DNA from: Caprimulgus europaeus | Lineage: Eukaryota > Chordata > Aves > Caprimulgiformes > Caprimulgidae | Length of the DNA: 64,000 nucleotides | Reading direction: 5' to 3' | Assembly (NCBI GenBank): GCA_907165065.1 | Contig: OU015524.1 | Coordinates: forward strand, 42,165,295-42,229,294 | In this document: in pieces, positions 63,959-64,000 of the stretch | Numbering within the stretch: the first letter of the stretch is position 1 | Layout of the letters: every line of letters starts with the position of its first letter | The notes under the pieces: generated by a model | Told to the model about the DNA's origin: nothing | Seen by the model: only the letters and a program-made list of their open reading frames with translations | The model's database searches: none | Position numbers and translations under genes: made by a program

Positions 63959-64000
63959 CTAGAATTTGGTAAAGTGGTGGAAATGTGGATGATCCTCACT

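Overview
The window is a partial, intron-rich stretch of one vertebrate gene, the cardiac ryanodine receptor RYR2, read entirely from the minus strand. Twenty-seven coding exons were placed by translation and by GT-AG splice sites. Every exon joins the next in phase, together giving 3,915 coding bases (about 1,305 codons). Taking the known calmodulin-site tryptophan as human W3587, the exons run from about residue 3393 (right end, 63958) to about 4698 (left end, 1363). By remembered human landmarks these are human exons 71 to 97, with the very large exon at 11809-13112 as exon 90. Both gene ends lie outside the window.

The host is almost certainly a bird. The interspersed repeats are CR1 LINEs with the characteristic ATTCTATGAT tail, plus a solo LTR closely resembling an avian ERV-L-type consensus. 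Intronic DNA is AT-rich and no mammalian SINEs were seen.

Layout from right to left, in the direction of transcription: 64000-56300 holds exons 71-75 (end of the helical bridging solenoid); 52059-45151 holds exons 76-80, including the calmodulin-binding exon 76 and a short acidic exon; 45150-32047 is a 13.1 kb intron that collects most of the retroelements (a broken 2.8 kb CR1, two CR1 tails, one solo LTR); 32046-14760 holds exons 81-89 of the core solenoid, with the Ca2+-activation glutamates equivalent to E3848, E3922 and E3987; 13112-11809 is the large exon with the EF-hands, the thumb-and-forefingers domain and divergent region 1; 11455-1363 holds exons 91-97 with transmembrane helices S1 and S2 and the start of the cytosolic S2-S3 domain. 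S3, the pore and the C-terminal domain lie beyond position 1.

The best candidate for something undescribed is in intron 74: a 375-base, phase 0-0, fully open exon-like segment (57468-57842, minus strand) with a long pyrimidine tract, an AG acceptor and a GTAAGT donor. If spliced in, it would add 125 residues without a frame change. It may be a tissue-specific RYR2 cassette, an exon of another transcript, a retrocopy remnant or chance; open-frame length alone does not settle it. Other structures of note are a near-perfect 50-base palindrome whose core recurs 3 kb away, a T19 run inside the exon 88 acceptor, and an old imperfect palindromic repeat. No RNA genes, CRISPR arrays or second protein-coding gene were recognised.
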